A stretch of DNA of 64,000 nt from Streptomyces alanosinicus. Lineage in GTDB: Bacteria > Actinomycetota > Actinomycetes > Streptomycetales > Streptomycetaceae. The position numbers were made by a program, and so were the translations under genes. Position 1 is the stretch's first letter. Each line of letters opens with the position of its first letter. Below are positions 24,810-33,872 of the stretch, piece by piece. The notes under the pieces were generated by a model. The model had not been told where the DNA came from. It searched no databases and was given only the letters and a program-made list of their open reading frames with translations. Location of the stretch: the NCBI RefSeq assembly GCF_014650595.1, contig NZ_BMVG01000022.1, positions 1 to 64,000 of the forward strand. The letters run 5' to 3'.

Positions 24810-26104
24810 ACGGATCCCTTCGGCAGCGGGCGGGCGGTTGTCGCCCCGGCGGCGCCGGTCGTGGGCGTGGTCAGGGGCAGCCGTACGGACAGGCGCCAGG
24901 TGTCCCCCGACGCGCCCGCGTGCGCCGTGCCGCCCAGCAGCCGCACCCGGTCGGCGACGCCCCGCAGGCCGTGGCCGCCGCCGGGGCGCGGGGCCGGGGC
25001 GGCGCCGAGCGGGTTCTCGACGGTGATCTCCAGCCGGCCGTCGGCGACGGCGATACGGACCGCGACCGGGGTGCCGGCGTGTCTGAGGGCGTTGCTCAGA
25101 CCCTCCTGCACGATCCGGTACGCCTCCCGGGAGACCAGCGCGGGCAGCGCGGCGGGGGCGGTGGCGACGGTGGCCGTCACCGGCTGTCCGGCGGCCCGGG
25201 TGCGGCGCAGCAGCCCGTCCAGGTCGCCCGCGAGGGTCGGCGCGGGCGCGGCGTCGGGCGCGTCCCCGTCCCGCAGCACGCCGAGCACGGCGTCGAGTTC
25301 GCCGACCGTGCGCCGGGTGGTGTCCTCGATGGCGGCGAGCGCCTCGCGCACGAACTCCGGGTCGGTGCCGAGGAGCCGGCGGGCCGCGCTCGCCTGGAGG
25401 GTGACGGCGCTCAGCGCGTGACCGACGGAGTCGTGCAGTTCGCGGGCGAGCCGATTGCGTACGGCGAGGTCGGCGGCGCGGGCCTCGGCGGCGGCCAGCC
25501 GGTCCTGCGCGGTGGGCCCGAGCAGCGCCGGTGCCCAGCGGGCCAGCAGCGCCCCGCAGCCCGCCGCGCACGCGGCGAGCCCGAGCAGCATGGCCAGGCC
25601 CGCGAGCGGGGACAGCGCCAACGCCCAGGAGTGGTCGAGGGCGTGGGGCAGGGCGAGCGGGGTGCGGCGCAGCCGGGCGAACAGCGGCAGCACGATCAGG
25701 ACCACCGCGAACGGGGGCACCGCCAGCGACATCCCCGCGACGATCCCGCCGAACCCCAGATGCAGGGTGAACCACAGGGCCGTACGCGCCCGTTCGGCCC
25801 GGGTGCGGGCCGGGCCGTGGGCGAGCGCGTCGTCCCCCTCGACCCCGCACAGGGCCCGTACGGCGGCCGACTCCAGCGGCCGGGTCAGGGGGAACAGCGA
25901 GGTCAGGGCCGCCATCGGCAACCCGAGGGCGAACGAGCCGAGTTGCAGCGGCAGCGAACCGAAGACGTTGTCCACGCCGGTGAACGGCCCGACGATCACC
26001 GAGCCGACGAGGACGTACGGCATGGCGAGCGCGCCGCCCAGGATCAGATGGACCCACCGGCGCCGCGCCCGCCCGCCGAAGAGAGCCCTCAACGCCCCGC
26101 GCAC
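24806..26104 (-). CDS. Sensor histidine kinase (HisKA_3 type)
   Basis: The 432-residue membrane kinase has about four to five helices in the first 190 residues. The dimerisation/phospho-acceptor motif is LARELHDSVGHALS with H224. The C-terminal HATPase domain has SNALRHAG (N box) and GGGHGLRGVADRV (G box). The GTG at 26104 is the in-frame start that best includes the first helices. It overlaps the upstream membrane-protein gene by 16 bp. The input signal is unknown. The sensor region is almost entirely membrane-embedded, as in envelope-stress kinases. Confidence 0.88.
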   Translation of the reverse strand: MRGALRALFGGRARRRWVHLILGGALAMPYVLVGSVIVGPFTGVDNVFGSLPLQLGSFALGLPMAALTSLFPLTRPLESAAVRALCGVEGDDALAHGPARTRAERARTALWFTLHLGFGGIVAGMSLAVPPFAVVLIVLPLFARLRRTPLALPHALDHSWALALSPLAGLAMLLGLAACAAGCGALLARWAPALLGPTAQDRLAAAEARAADLAVRNRLARELHDSVGHALSAVTLQASAARRLLGTDPEFVREALAAIEDTTRRTVGELDAVLGVLRDGDAPDAAPAPTLAGDLDGLLRRTRAAGQPVTATVATAPAALPALVSREAYRIVQEGLSNALRHAGTPVAVRIAVADGRLEITVENPLGAAPAPRPGGGHGLRGVADRVRLLGGTAHAGASGDTWRLSVRLPLTTPTTGAAGATTARPLPKGSV

Positions 26105-27084
26105 GCACGCGCCTTGACGGACCGGTCCGCGAGGAAGCGGGCAGCGAGACAAGCCACGAGAAAGCCGGTGATCACCTGCCCAGCGTAGGTCAGAGTCAGC
26201 GTCGCTGTCGGACGAACGGCGGCGTCCTGTGCGACGGTGAGGCTGCCGAGGGCCATCCAGGCGCCCCAGCAGGCGGCCGCTCCGGAGCCGGTCCAGGCCA
26301 GGGCGAGCGGCACCGCGACCGGCAGCCCGCTGCCGCGCCGCAGCGCGAGCAGCCCGGTGCCGAGCACGGCGGCGGTCAGCGAGACGGCCATCAGCAGGTC
26401 CATCAGCCGGCCGCCGGGGTGGCTCGCGCCCAGCCCCGCCGTGCCGCCGCAGGCCCACAGCGCCCTGGTACCGGCCGGGAACAGCGCCACCGCCGCCACC
26501 ACCGCGGTCGTCCGCCGGGCGGACACGGCCTCCCGGGCCGTGCCCAGCGCCGGCAGCTCCCGGACCCGCCCCCGCCACAGGTGCCCCCACCGGTCCCGGG
26601 CGTACCCGGCGAACAGCGTCCCGAGGGCCAGGCCCTGCACGATGAACCCGCCGTACACCACGGAGAACACCCAGCCGGCGAGGTACGGCTTGTCCCCGGC
26701 GCCGGCCGCGCCGCCCCCGCGCACGGCGTCGAGCACCAACTGCGCCGGGAATCCGGCCATGATCGGCGCCAGCAGCCCGGTGGCGATCCACATCGGCACG
26801 GCCAGCAGCCAGGCGGGCACCCGCCGTCCCCACGGCCGGGTCAGCAGCAGCGCCAGCACCACGACGGCCGCGTCCATCAGCACGGTCAGCCCATTGGCGA
26901 CGATCATGGTCACCCGGTGCTCCAGCAACGGGCTCCCGTCCGGGATGCCCGCGTGACTCCCGGCGATCCAGGCGACCTTGAGGCAGAGATACGGCAGACA
27001 GGCGGCGATGGCGACGAGGCGCAGCAGCCGGCGTCGTGCGGAGACGCCGGCGGTGGCCGGGGCGAGAGCGGTCGATTGCGTCAT
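26089..27084 (-). CDS. Polytopic membrane protein cotranscribed with the two-component system
   Basis: The 331-residue protein has about seven or eight hydrophobic helices and no recognised domain. The ATG at 27084 has GGAG 9 nt upstream, which is preferred over an in-frame codon at 27162. It overlaps the kinase gene by 16 bp, so the three genes (membrane protein, kinase, regulator) form one operon. A sensing, transport or accessory role with the kinase is plausible but unproven. Confidence 0.8.
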   Translation of the reverse strand: MTQSTALAPATAGVSARRRLLRLVAIAACLPYLCLKVAWIAGSHAGIPDGSPLLEHRVTMIVANGLTVLMDAAVVVLALLLTRPWGRRVPAWLLAVPMWIATGLLAPIMAGFPAQLVLDAVRGGGAAGAGDKPYLAGWVFSVVYGGFIVQGLALGTLFAGYARDRWGHLWRGRVRELPALGTAREAVSARRTTAVVAAVALFPAGTRALWACGGTAGLGASHPGGRLMDLLMAVSLTAAVLGTGLLALRRGSGLPVAVPLALAWTGSGAAACWGAWMALGSLTVAQDAAVRPTATLTLTYAGQVITGFLVACLAARFLADRSVKARACAGR

Positions 27085-27211
27085 GCGGCAACGCTCCCGC
27101 GCGGGCGGGCCCGCGCACTTCCTGCCCGCCGACGATCCCGCTCCGCCGCACGGGGGAGACACCGGGCGCCGAGGAGGACGCGGCGGCCCGGCGTGCCCCG
27201 TGGCGCCGGGT

Positions 27212-27985
27212 CTACAGCCGGCGCGTGGCCAGCGCCAGCCGGTCGCGCGCGTCGAACAGCGCGTCCTTGATCATCTGCTCATGGGTGGGCGTCAGCCGGG
27301 CCACGGGCACCGAGCAGCTGATCGCGTCCCGGGCCGGGGTGCGGTACGGGATCGCCACGCCGAAGCAGCGCAGGCCCAGCGTGTTCTCCTCGCGGTCGAC
27401 CGCGAAGCCCTGCTCCCGCACCTGGTGCAGCTCCTCGATGAGCTTCTCCCGGTCGGTGAGGGTGTGCTCGGTGAGCGCGGGCAGGGTCTCCGGCAGCAGC
27501 TTGCGCACCTGCTCGTCGGAGTACGTGGCCAGGATCGCCTTGCCGAGGGAGGTGGAGTGGGCCGGCAGCCGGCGCCCCACCCGGGTGAAGGGGCGCAGAT
27601 AGTGCTGGGACTGCCGGGTGGCCAGATAGACGACGTTGATGCCGTCGAGCCGGGCCAGGTGGATGGTCTCCGTGGTGTCGTCCGAGAGCCGGTCCAGGGT
27701 CGGCCGCGCGGCGGCCACGACCTCGTCGCCGTCGATGTACGAGGTGCCCACGAGCAGCGCCCGCACCCCGATGCCGTACCGCGTGCCGGTCGCGTCCGTC
27801 TCCACCCAGCCCAGCTCCACGAGTGTGCGCAGCAGCATGTACAGGCTGGACTTGGGGTACCCCACGGCCTCCTGCACGGCCGCGAGGGAGTGCATACCGG
27901 GCCGGCCGGCGAAGTACTCCAGCAGCTCAACGGTCCGTACCGCGGACTTGACCTGTGCCCCGCCGCCTGTGTCGCCTGCCGTCAT
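27212..27985 (-). CDS. IclR-family transcriptional regulator
   Basis: The 257-residue protein has an N-terminal IclR winged helix (SAVRTVELLEYFAGRPG, then LAAVQEAVGYPKSSLYMLL). The effector domain contains RLPAHSTSLGKAILA and CFGVAIPYRTPARDAISCSV, typical of IclR/KdgR regulators of aromatic- or sugar-acid catabolism. It is divergent from the 2-oxoglutarate semialdehyde dehydrogenase gene, its most likely target, with a palindrome in the gap. It may also act on the udh/kdgD region. Confidence 0.93.
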   Translation of the reverse strand: MTAGDTGGGAQVKSAVRTVELLEYFAGRPGMHSLAAVQEAVGYPKSSLYMLLRTLVELGWVETDATGTRYGIGVRALLVGTSYIDGDEVVAAARPTLDRLSDDTTETIHLARLDGINVVYLATRQSQHYLRPFTRVGRRLPAHSTSLGKAILATYSDEQVRKLLPETLPALTEHTLTDREKLIEELHQVREQGFAVDREENTLGLRCFGVAIPYRTPARDAISCSVPVARLTPTHEQMIKDALFDARDRLALATRRL

Positions 27986-28073
27986 CGCCCTTGACCCCTT
28001 CGTCCGACGAGGGCCTGGATATTCAGGTCCCGAGATATGTAGTCTCCGAGCAGCATATTCATCATCAGAGACG

Positions 28074-28093
28074 GCGTTCAGTATATCGAACGC
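28074..28093. promoter_or_regulatory. Candidate IclR operator (GCGTTC-N8-GAACGC)
   Basis: GCGTTC at 28074-28079 and GAACGC at 28088-28093 form a perfect 6-bp inverted repeat separated by AGTATATC. It lies between the divergent IclR and dehydrogenase genes. ATATTCA occurs twice more in the same gap, near 28018 and 28055. The size and symmetry fit an IclR-type site. Confidence 0.6.
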
Positions 28094-28150
28094 GGCTGAT
28101 GGGTGACCGAGTTATCGCATGAAGTGCGGTCTGACTGGGAGGGACCCGCG

Positions 28151-29680
28151 GTGGCAGCAGCACCAGTCTGGAGTGTCGACCCGCGCACCGGGAAGCAGCG
28201 TGAACAGGTTGCGGTGGAGGCCACAGCCCAGGAGGTGGACACCGCCGTCAGGGCGGCCCGCGCCGCGCGCGGCGCGCTGGCCGACCGCGCGGTGCGCTCC
28301 GCCTTCCTGCGCTCGGCCGCCGCGGGCCTGGACGCGGCCCGGGACGCCCTGGTCGAGACCGCCGACGCCGAGACCGCCCTCGGGCCGGTCCGGCTCACCG
28401 GCGAACTGGCCCGGACCGGCTATCAGTTGCGGGCCTTCGCCGACATCGTCGACGAGGGCGCCTTCCTGGACGTCGTCATCGACCACCCCGACGACACCGC
28501 CACCCCGCCCGTCCCGGACCTGCGCCGCCACAAGGTCCCCCTCGGTGTCGTCGCCGTCTACTCCGCCTCCAACTTCCCCTTCGCCTTCTCCGTCGCCGGC
28601 GGTGACACGGCGAGCGCGCTGGCGGCCGGCTGCCCGGTGGTCGTCAAGGCCCACCCCGACCACCCGGCCCTGTCCGAACTGGTCGCCAAGGTGCTGCGCC
28701 GGGCCGCCGCCGGGCACGGCATCCCCGAGGGCGTCATCGGCCTCGTGCACGGCTTCGAGGCGGGCATCGAGCTGATCCGGCACCCGTCGGTCGCCGCGGC
28801 GGGCTTCACCGGGTCGGTACGCGGCGGGCGCGCGCTCTTCGACGCCGCCGCGGCGCGTCCGGTGCCGATCCCGTTCCACGGCGAACTGGGCTCGCTGAAC
28901 CCGGTCCTGGTGACGGAGGCGGCCGCCGCCGAGCGCGGCGAGACGATCGGCGCCGGGCTCGCCGGGTCCATGACGCTCGGGGTCGGGCAGTTCTGTGTGA
29001 AGCCGGGACTGGTGCTGGTGCCGTCCGGCGCCGGCGGTGACCAGTTGGTGAAGGCGCTGACCGACGCCGTCAGCGACACCGAGGCGGGCGTCCTGCTCGA
29101 TCACCGTATGCGCGACAACTTCGTCGCCGGGGTGCGCGAGCGGGCCGAGCTGGCGGAGGTCGACTCGCCCGTCACACCGGGCGCGGGCGGCGAGCACACG
29201 GTCAGCGCGGGGGTCCTCACGGTGCCGGCGGAGAAGCTGGCCGAGGAGGGGGCGCACGACCTGCTGCTGGAGGAGTGCTTCGGGCCGGTCACCGTGGTGG
29301 CCCGCTATGCCGAGGAGGCCGAGGCCGCGGCGGTGCTGTCGCGGCTGCCGGGCAACCTCACGGCGAGCGTCCAGCTCTCCTCGGAGGAGGCCGCCGGTCA
29401 GGGCCGGGGCGCGGAGATCCTCGCCGAGCTGACTCCGCTGGCCGGGCGCGTGGTCGTGAACGCGTGGCCCACGGGGGTCGCGGTGGCGCCCGCGCAGCAT
29501 CACGGGGGGCCGTACCCGGCGACGACCTCCACGTCGACCTCCGTGGGCGGCACGGCCATCGAGCGGTGGCTGCGGCCGGTGGCCTACCAGAACGCGCCCG
29601 CGGCTCTGCTGCCGGCCGAGCTGAGGGACGAGAACCCCCTGGGGCTTCCCCGGAGGTTCAACGGGGTCCTGGAGCGGTAG
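28151..29680 (+). CDS. 2-oxoglutarate semialdehyde dehydrogenase (NADP-type aldehyde dehydrogenase)
   Basis: The 509-residue ALDH-superfamily protein has catalytic C282 in GVGQFCVKPGLV and general base E245 in HGELGSLNP. The cofactor region includes YSASNFPFAF. The FCxKPGL context and length match the KGSADH group, which oxidises 2-oxoglutarate semialdehyde to 2-oxoglutarate at the end of uronate and pentonate oxidation. GGGAGGGA at 28138-28144 precedes the GTG at 28151. An in-frame GTG at 28103 would add 16 unconserved residues. It pairs functionally with kdgD and the aldonate genes in this window. Confidence 0.9.
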   Translation: MAAAPVWSVDPRTGKQREQVAVEATAQEVDTAVRAARAARGALADRAVRSAFLRSAAAGLDAARDALVETADAETALGPVRLTGELARTGYQLRAFADIVDEGAFLDVVIDHPDDTATPPVPDLRRHKVPLGVVAVYSASNFPFAFSVAGGDTASALAAGCPVVVKAHPDHPALSELVAKVLRRAAAGHGIPEGVIGLVHGFEAGIELIRHPSVAAAGFTGSVRGGRALFDAAAARPVPIPFHGELGSLNPVLVTEAAAAERGETIGAGLAGSMTLGVGQFCVKPGLVLVPSGAGGDQLVKALTDAVSDTEAGVLLDHRMRDNFVAGVRERAELAEVDSPVTPGAGGEHTVSAGVLTVPAEKLAEEGAHDLLLEECFGPVTVVARYAEEAEAAAVLSRLPGNLTASVQLSSEEAAGQGRGAEILAELTPLAGRVVVNAWPTGVAVAPAQHHGGPYPATTSTSTSVGGTAIERWLRPVAYQNAPAALLPAELRDENPLGLPRRFNGVLER

Positions 29681-29691
29681 CGCCGGGGGGC

Positions 29692-29720
29692 GTGGGCCGG
29701 CTGCCCCCGGGCCGGCCCAC
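29692..29720. terminator. Hairpin after the dehydrogenase gene
   Basis: Perfect 9-bp stem GTGGGCCGG (29692-29700) and CCGGCCCAC (29712-29720), 12 bp after the stop codon, with an 11-nt loop. Confidence 0.65.
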
Positions 29721-29744
29721 AGGCTCGCTTGAGAGAATCGAGCG

Positions 29745-30353
29745 ATGGACGTGGAACTCCCCGAACTCCCTTTCCCGCTGCGCACCTACGGCCCCGACGG
29801 GCACTGGTCCTACGAGGACGGGGTGCTGACCGGATGGGCCGGGTCCCGGCAGGACCGGTTCGTCACGCCCACCGGGGAAGCCCTGGACCCCGCCTCCGAC
29901 GCGCCCCGGCTGCTGGGCGCGCCGGAGGGGGACTTCCGGTTGAGCGCCCGGGTCACGGTCGGGTTCAACGCGCCCTTCGACGCGGGCGTGCTCTACGTCC
30001 ACGTCGGCGAGCGGGCCTGGGCCAAGCTCTGTCTGGAGTACTCCCCGGACGTGCCCACCGTCTGCACGGTGGTCACCCGGGGACACTCCGACGACTGCAA
30101 CTCCTTCACCGTGGACGGGAGTTCGGTGTGGCTGCGGATCAGCCGGACCGGGCGGGCCGTCGCCTTCCACGCCTCCAGGGACGGCGAGCGCTGGACCTTC
30201 GTCCGGCTGTTCACCCTGGGCGACGACGAGGAGACCGGTGCCGCGTTGGTCGGCTTCATGACCCAGTCGCCGCTGGGGGAGGGGTGCGTGGTGACGTACG
30301 ACCACCTCACCTACCGGCCCGGCTGGCCGGACGACCTCCGGGACGGCAGCTGA
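29745..30353 (+). CDS. DUF1349-family beta-sandwich protein
   Basis: The 202-residue protein matches the concanavalin-like DUF1349 pattern: an N-terminal WSYEDGVLTGWAG strand, a central VGFNAPFDAGVLYVHVGE block and a C-terminal VGFMTQSPLGEGCVVTYDHL. Members are soluble, often carbohydrate-related, and of unknown activity. There is no signal peptide. The gene follows the aldehyde dehydrogenase terminator and is likely expressed separately. Confidence 0.82.
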   Translation: MDVELPELPFPLRTYGPDGHWSYEDGVLTGWAGSRQDRFVTPTGEALDPASDAPRLLGAPEGDFRLSARVTVGFNAPFDAGVLYVHVGERAWAKLCLEYSPDVPTVCTVVTRGHSDDCNSFTVDGSSVWLRISRTGRAVAFHASRDGERWTFVRLFTLGDDEETGAALVGFMTQSPLGEGCVVTYDHLTYRPGWPDDLRDGS

Positions 30354-30417
30354 GGACGAGGACCACCGCGACAGATCACCACGGAACCGACACGACCCCC
30401 CTCACGTCCTCCGTTGC

Positions 30418-30921
30418 ATGATCAGTGAACGAGTCAACGGCGCCCTGGTGATCCGCACCGCCCTGGCCGCCGAAACCGAAGCCATCGCCGATCTGCACGT
30501 CCGGGCCCGCTCGACCTACTACCCGGACGGCCTGCCGCAGGCCGACATCGACTGGGCCGAGGCCTGGCGCGGCTCCATCGAGCGCCCCGACGGCCATGTG
30601 CTGTGCGCCGTCGCGCAGGGCCGGATCGTCGCCATCGCCTCCTTCCGCACCCCGGACGGCGCCCGCGCCGACACGGTCAAACTGTTCCAGTTCCACGTCG
30701 ACCCCGACCGCTGGCGCTCCGGTATCGGTACGGCCCTGCACCAGGCCTGCGTGGAGCAGTGGCGGGCCGACGGCAAGCGCACGGCGGTCCTCGACGTCCA
30801 CACGGACAACACCCGTGCCCAGGGCTTCTACGCCCGCCAGGGCTGGGTGCCCGACCCCGAGAACCCGCCCGCCGAGGGCGACCACCACCTCTTTCTGCGC
30901 TTCCGGGTGCCCGGGGAGTGA
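30418..30921 (+). CDS. GNAT-family N-acetyltransferase
   Basis: The 167-residue protein shows the GNAT acetyl-CoA-binding motif A as FQFHVDPDRWRSGIGTALHQ and motif B near DNTRAQGFYARQGWV. It would transfer an acetyl group from acetyl-CoA to an amine. The substrate is unknown. It is monocistronic, 64 bp after the DUF1349 gene. Confidence 0.88.
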   Translation: MISERVNGALVIRTALAAETEAIADLHVRARSTYYPDGLPQADIDWAEAWRGSIERPDGHVLCAVAQGRIVAIASFRTPDGARADTVKLFQFHVDPDRWRSGIGTALHQACVEQWRADGKRTAVLDVHTDNTRAQGFYARQGWVPDPENPPAEGDHHLFLRFRVPGE

Positions 30922-30956
30922 GGCACCGCGGGATCCGGGGAATGAACATGGCTGTT

Positions 30957-30966
30957 TGAACGTTCA
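30957..30966. promoter_or_regulatory. Palindrome TGAACGTTCA upstream of the FrnE-like gene
   Basis: A perfect 10-bp palindrome lies 56-65 bp before the ATG at 31022, in a gap that otherwise holds only the GGAGAGAG ribosome site. It is a candidate operator. Confidence 0.4.
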
Positions 30967-31021
30967 CGTACTGGCGGTGGAGAAAGCCTCCGCGCCCGTA
31001 CGACCTGGAGAGAGCCGAAGA

Positions 31022-31750
31022 ATGCGCGTCGAGATCTGGAGCGACATCGCCTGCCCCTGGTGCTACGTGGGCAAGGCCCGCTTCGAGAAGGCGCTGGCAG
31101 CCTTCCCGCACCGTGACGACGTCGAGGTGGTGCACCGCTCCTTCGAGCTGGACCCGGGCCGCGCCAAGGGTGACGTCCAGCCGGTGGTCACGATGCTCAC
31201 CAGAAAGTACGGCATGAGCGAGGCACAGGCCGAGGCCGGCGAGGACAACCTGGGCGCCCAGGCCGCCGCCGAGGGCCTGGACTACCGCACCCGGGGCCGC
31301 GACCACGGCAACACCTTCGACATGCACCGCCTGCTGCACTTCGCCAAGGAGCAGGGCAGGCAGGACGAGCTGATCCAGCTCCTGTACCGGGCGAACTTCG
31401 CCGAGGAGCGGTCCGTCTTCACCGAGGGCGACGAACGGCTCGTCGAACTGGCCGCCGAGGCCGGTCTCGACGCCGAGGCCGCCCGCGCGGTGCTCGCCGA
31501 CCCGTCCCGCCACGCCGACGAGGTCCGCGCCGACGAGGCCGAGGCCGCGCAGCTCGGCGCCACCGGTGTGCCGTTCTTCGTCCTCGACCGGAAGTACGGC
31601 GTCTCCGGCGCCCAGCCCGCCGAGGTCTTCAGCCGGGCGCTGACCCAGGCCTGGGGCGAGCACTCACCGCTGAAACCGGTCGACCAGGGGGACCCGGCAG
31701 AGGGCGCGGCCTGCGGACCTGACGGGTGCGCGGTGCCGCAGCAGGACTGA
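31022..31750 (+). CDS. DsbA/FrnE-family thiol oxidoreductase-like protein
   Basis: The 242-residue thioredoxin-fold protein has the active-site CPWC at residues 11-14 (SDIACPWCYVGKARFE) and a DsbA-type helical insert. The cis-proline region is GATGVPFFVL. FrnE-like proteins are cytoplasmic (no signal peptide here) and linked to polyketide or oxidative-stress functions. The C-terminus has an extra Cys pair (AACGPDGCAVPQQD). GGAGAGAG precedes the ATG. Confidence 0.9.
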   Translation: MRVEIWSDIACPWCYVGKARFEKALAAFPHRDDVEVVHRSFELDPGRAKGDVQPVVTMLTRKYGMSEAQAEAGEDNLGAQAAAEGLDYRTRGRDHGNTFDMHRLLHFAKEQGRQDELIQLLYRANFAEERSVFTEGDERLVELAAEAGLDAEAARAVLADPSRHADEVRADEAEAAQLGATGVPFFVLDRKYGVSGAQPAEVFSRALTQAWGEHSPLKPVDQGDPAEGAACGPDGCAVPQQD

Positions 31751-31845
31751 AACCGCAGGTCAGGGCCGTTGCATAAGCGTTACTGAGAGGAACCACGTAA
31801 AAATCGGCAATGGACGGGTACTTCCCGGGGACGCAGAGTGGTCCC

Positions 31846-32907
31846 ATGGACACCACGGAGACGTTCGACAGCCTTGTCCGCGCCGAGTTCAGCCCGAGGA
31901 CCAGCTACCTCAACACCGCGAGCAACGGCCTGCTGCCCGCCCGCGCCGTCACCGCCCTGCACGAGGCGGCACTGATGCGGGCCGAGGGCCGCCCGCTGCT
32001 TCCGCTGCACGAGAACGTGGAGACCTGCCGGGCGGCGTACGCCCGGCTGGCCGGCGTCCCGGCCGACCGGGTCGCGGCGGGCGCCTCGGTCGCCGCCCAC
32101 ACCGGTCTGCTCGCCCTCTCGCTGCCCCCGGGCGCCGAAGTCCTCACCGCGGAGGACGACTTCACCTCCGTGCTGAACCCGTTCCACGTCCGCGGCGACC
32201 TCAAGGTGCGCACGGTCCCGCTGGAGCGGCTCGCCGAGTCCGTCCGGCCGGGCACCGCGCTCGTCGCGGTCAGCGCCGTCCAGTCCGCCGACGGGCGGCT
32301 CGCCGATCTGCCCGCCCTGCGCGAGGCCGCCCGCGCGCACGGCGCCCGCACCTACGTCGACTTCTCCCAGGCCGCCGGCTGGCTCCCCGTGGACGCCGCA
32401 CAGTACGACTTCACCGCCACCGTCGCCTACAAGTTCCTCCTCGGCCCGCACGGCGCCGCCTTCCTCACCGTCCCCGAGGACTTCGGCGGACTCACCCCGG
32501 TGCTCGCCGGCTGGGTCGCGGGCGAGGAGCCCTGGGACAGCTGCTACGGCCCGGTCGCCGAACTCGCCCACTCCGCACGGCGGTTCGACCTCACCCACGC
32601 GCTGTTCACCTACGCCGGGCTGCGCAGCTCCCTCGAACTGCTCGAAGAGCTCGGCATCTCCGCGGTGCACGACCACGCCGTGCGCCTCGCCGACCGCTTC
32701 CGCGCCGGACTGGCAACCCTCGGCCATGAGCCGCTGCCCGCCCCCGGCTCGGCGACCGTCTCCGTCCCCGGACTCGGCGTCCGCCAGCCGGAGCTCAGCC
32801 GCGCCGGCATCGAGGTCGCCGACCGCGCGGGCAACCTCCGTGCCTCCTTCCATCTCTACAACACCGAGACGGACGTGGACCGCCTGCTGACCGCGCTGGA
32901 GGCCTGA
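31846..32907 (+). CDS. Class V PLP-dependent aminotransferase / cysteine desulfurase-like
   Basis: The 353-residue fold-type I enzyme has its PLP lysine at K196 (TVAYKFLLGPHGAAFL), D172 (YVDFSQAAGWLPVD) for the pyridine nitrogen and an N-terminal YLNTASNGLLP. It resembles the branch annotated as class V aminotransferases of unknown substrate. No cysteine-desulfurase active cysteine is obvious. The start is uncertain: ATG 31846 gives the usual N-terminus, and ATG 31810 is possible. A terminator follows. Confidence 0.85.
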   Translation: MDTTETFDSLVRAEFSPRTSYLNTASNGLLPARAVTALHEAALMRAEGRPLLPLHENVETCRAAYARLAGVPADRVAAGASVAAHTGLLALSLPPGAEVLTAEDDFTSVLNPFHVRGDLKVRTVPLERLAESVRPGTALVAVSAVQSADGRLADLPALREAARAHGARTYVDFSQAAGWLPVDAAQYDFTATVAYKFLLGPHGAAFLTVPEDFGGLTPVLAGWVAGEEPWDSCYGPVAELAHSARRFDLTHALFTYAGLRSSLELLEELGISAVHDHAVRLADRFRAGLATLGHEPLPAPGSATVSVPGLGVRQPELSRAGIEVADRAGNLRASFHLYNTETDVDRLLTALEA

Positions 32908-32922
32908 CCACGGGTTGACACA

Positions 32923-32963
32923 CGCCAGGGGCCTCCGCGCCGAACGCGAAGGCCCCTGTGGCG
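32923..32963. terminator. Bidirectional terminator between convergent genes
   Basis: A long near-perfect hairpin (CGCCAGGGGCCTCCGCG opposite CGCGAAGGCCCCTGTGGCG) lies between the aminotransferase stop and the ectD stop. Confidence 0.85.
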
Positions 32964-32972
32964 TTCCCGCAC

Positions 32973-33866
32973 TCAGCGGACGGGAGTGAAGTCCCTCGCC
33001 CCGATGAACTCCGGCCGCCGCACCGGAGCCGCGAAGGGCTCCACGGCCGTGTTCTCCACGCTGTTGAACACGATGAAGACGTTGCTGCGCGGGAACGGCG
33101 TGATGTTGTCGCCGGAGCCGTGCATGCAGTTGCAGTCGAACCAGGTCGCCGAGCCGGCGCTGCCGGTGAACAGCCGGATGCCGTGCTCGCCCGCCAGCGC
33201 GGTCAGCGCCTCGTCGGACGGCGTGCCCGCGTCCTGCATCTGCAGCGACTTCTTGTAGTTGTCCTCGGGCGTGGCGCCGGCGCAGCCCAGGAACGTCCGG
33301 TGCGAGCCCGGCATGATCATCAGGCCGCCGTTGGTGTCGTAGTTCTCCGTCAGGGCGATGGAGACGGACACCGTGCGCATGTGCGGCAGGCCGTCCTCGG
33401 CGTGCCAGGTCTCGAAGTCCGAGTGCCAGTAGAAGCCGCTCGCGCCGAAGCCCGGCTTGACGTTGATCCGGGACTGGTGGACGTACACGTCCGAGCCGAG
33501 GATCTGCCGCGCCCGGCCGACCACACGCGGATCGCGCACCAGCCCCGCGAACACCTCGCTGATCCGGTGCACCTCGAAGACCGAGCGGATCTCCTTCGAC
33601 TTCGGCTCCACGATGGAGCGCCCGTCGGCGCGGATCTCCGGGTCGGTGACCAGCCGTTCCAGCTCACGGCCGTAGACCTCGACCTCGTCCGGGGTGATCA
33701 GCTGGTCGATGGCGAGGAAGCCGTCCCGGTCGTACGCCTGCAGATCGGCCACGGGGATCGGGCCCGGTGTGTCCGGGGAGCCCCAGACGACCGGGTCCTG
33801 GCGCGGGACGGTCACCTCGGCGGCGCCGCGGGTCGGGTAGAGATCGGTGACGCTGGCAGTGGTCAT
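32973..33866 (-). CDS. ectD: Ectoine hydroxylase
   Basis: The 297-residue Fe(II)/2-oxoglutarate dioxygenase has the facial triad H148 and D150 (FYWHSDFETWHAEDGLPH) and H249 (CNCMHGSGDN). The FYWHSDFETWH block is the signature of EctD, which converts ectoine to 5-hydroxyectoine. It is the last gene of ectABCD, 6 bp after ectC. Cytoplasmic. Confidence 0.97.
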   Translation of the reverse strand: MTTASVTDLYPTRGAAEVTVPRQDPVVWGSPDTPGPIPVADLQAYDRDGFLAIDQLITPDEVEVYGRELERLVTDPEIRADGRSIVEPKSKEIRSVFEVHRISEVFAGLVRDPRVVGRARQILGSDVYVHQSRINVKPGFGASGFYWHSDFETWHAEDGLPHMRTVSVSIALTENYDTNGGLMIMPGSHRTFLGCAGATPEDNYKKSLQMQDAGTPSDEALTALAGEHGIRLFTGSAGSATWFDCNCMHGSGDNITPFPRSNVFIVFNSVENTAVEPFAAPVRRPEFIGARDFTPVR

Positions 33867-33872
33867 GGGTTC

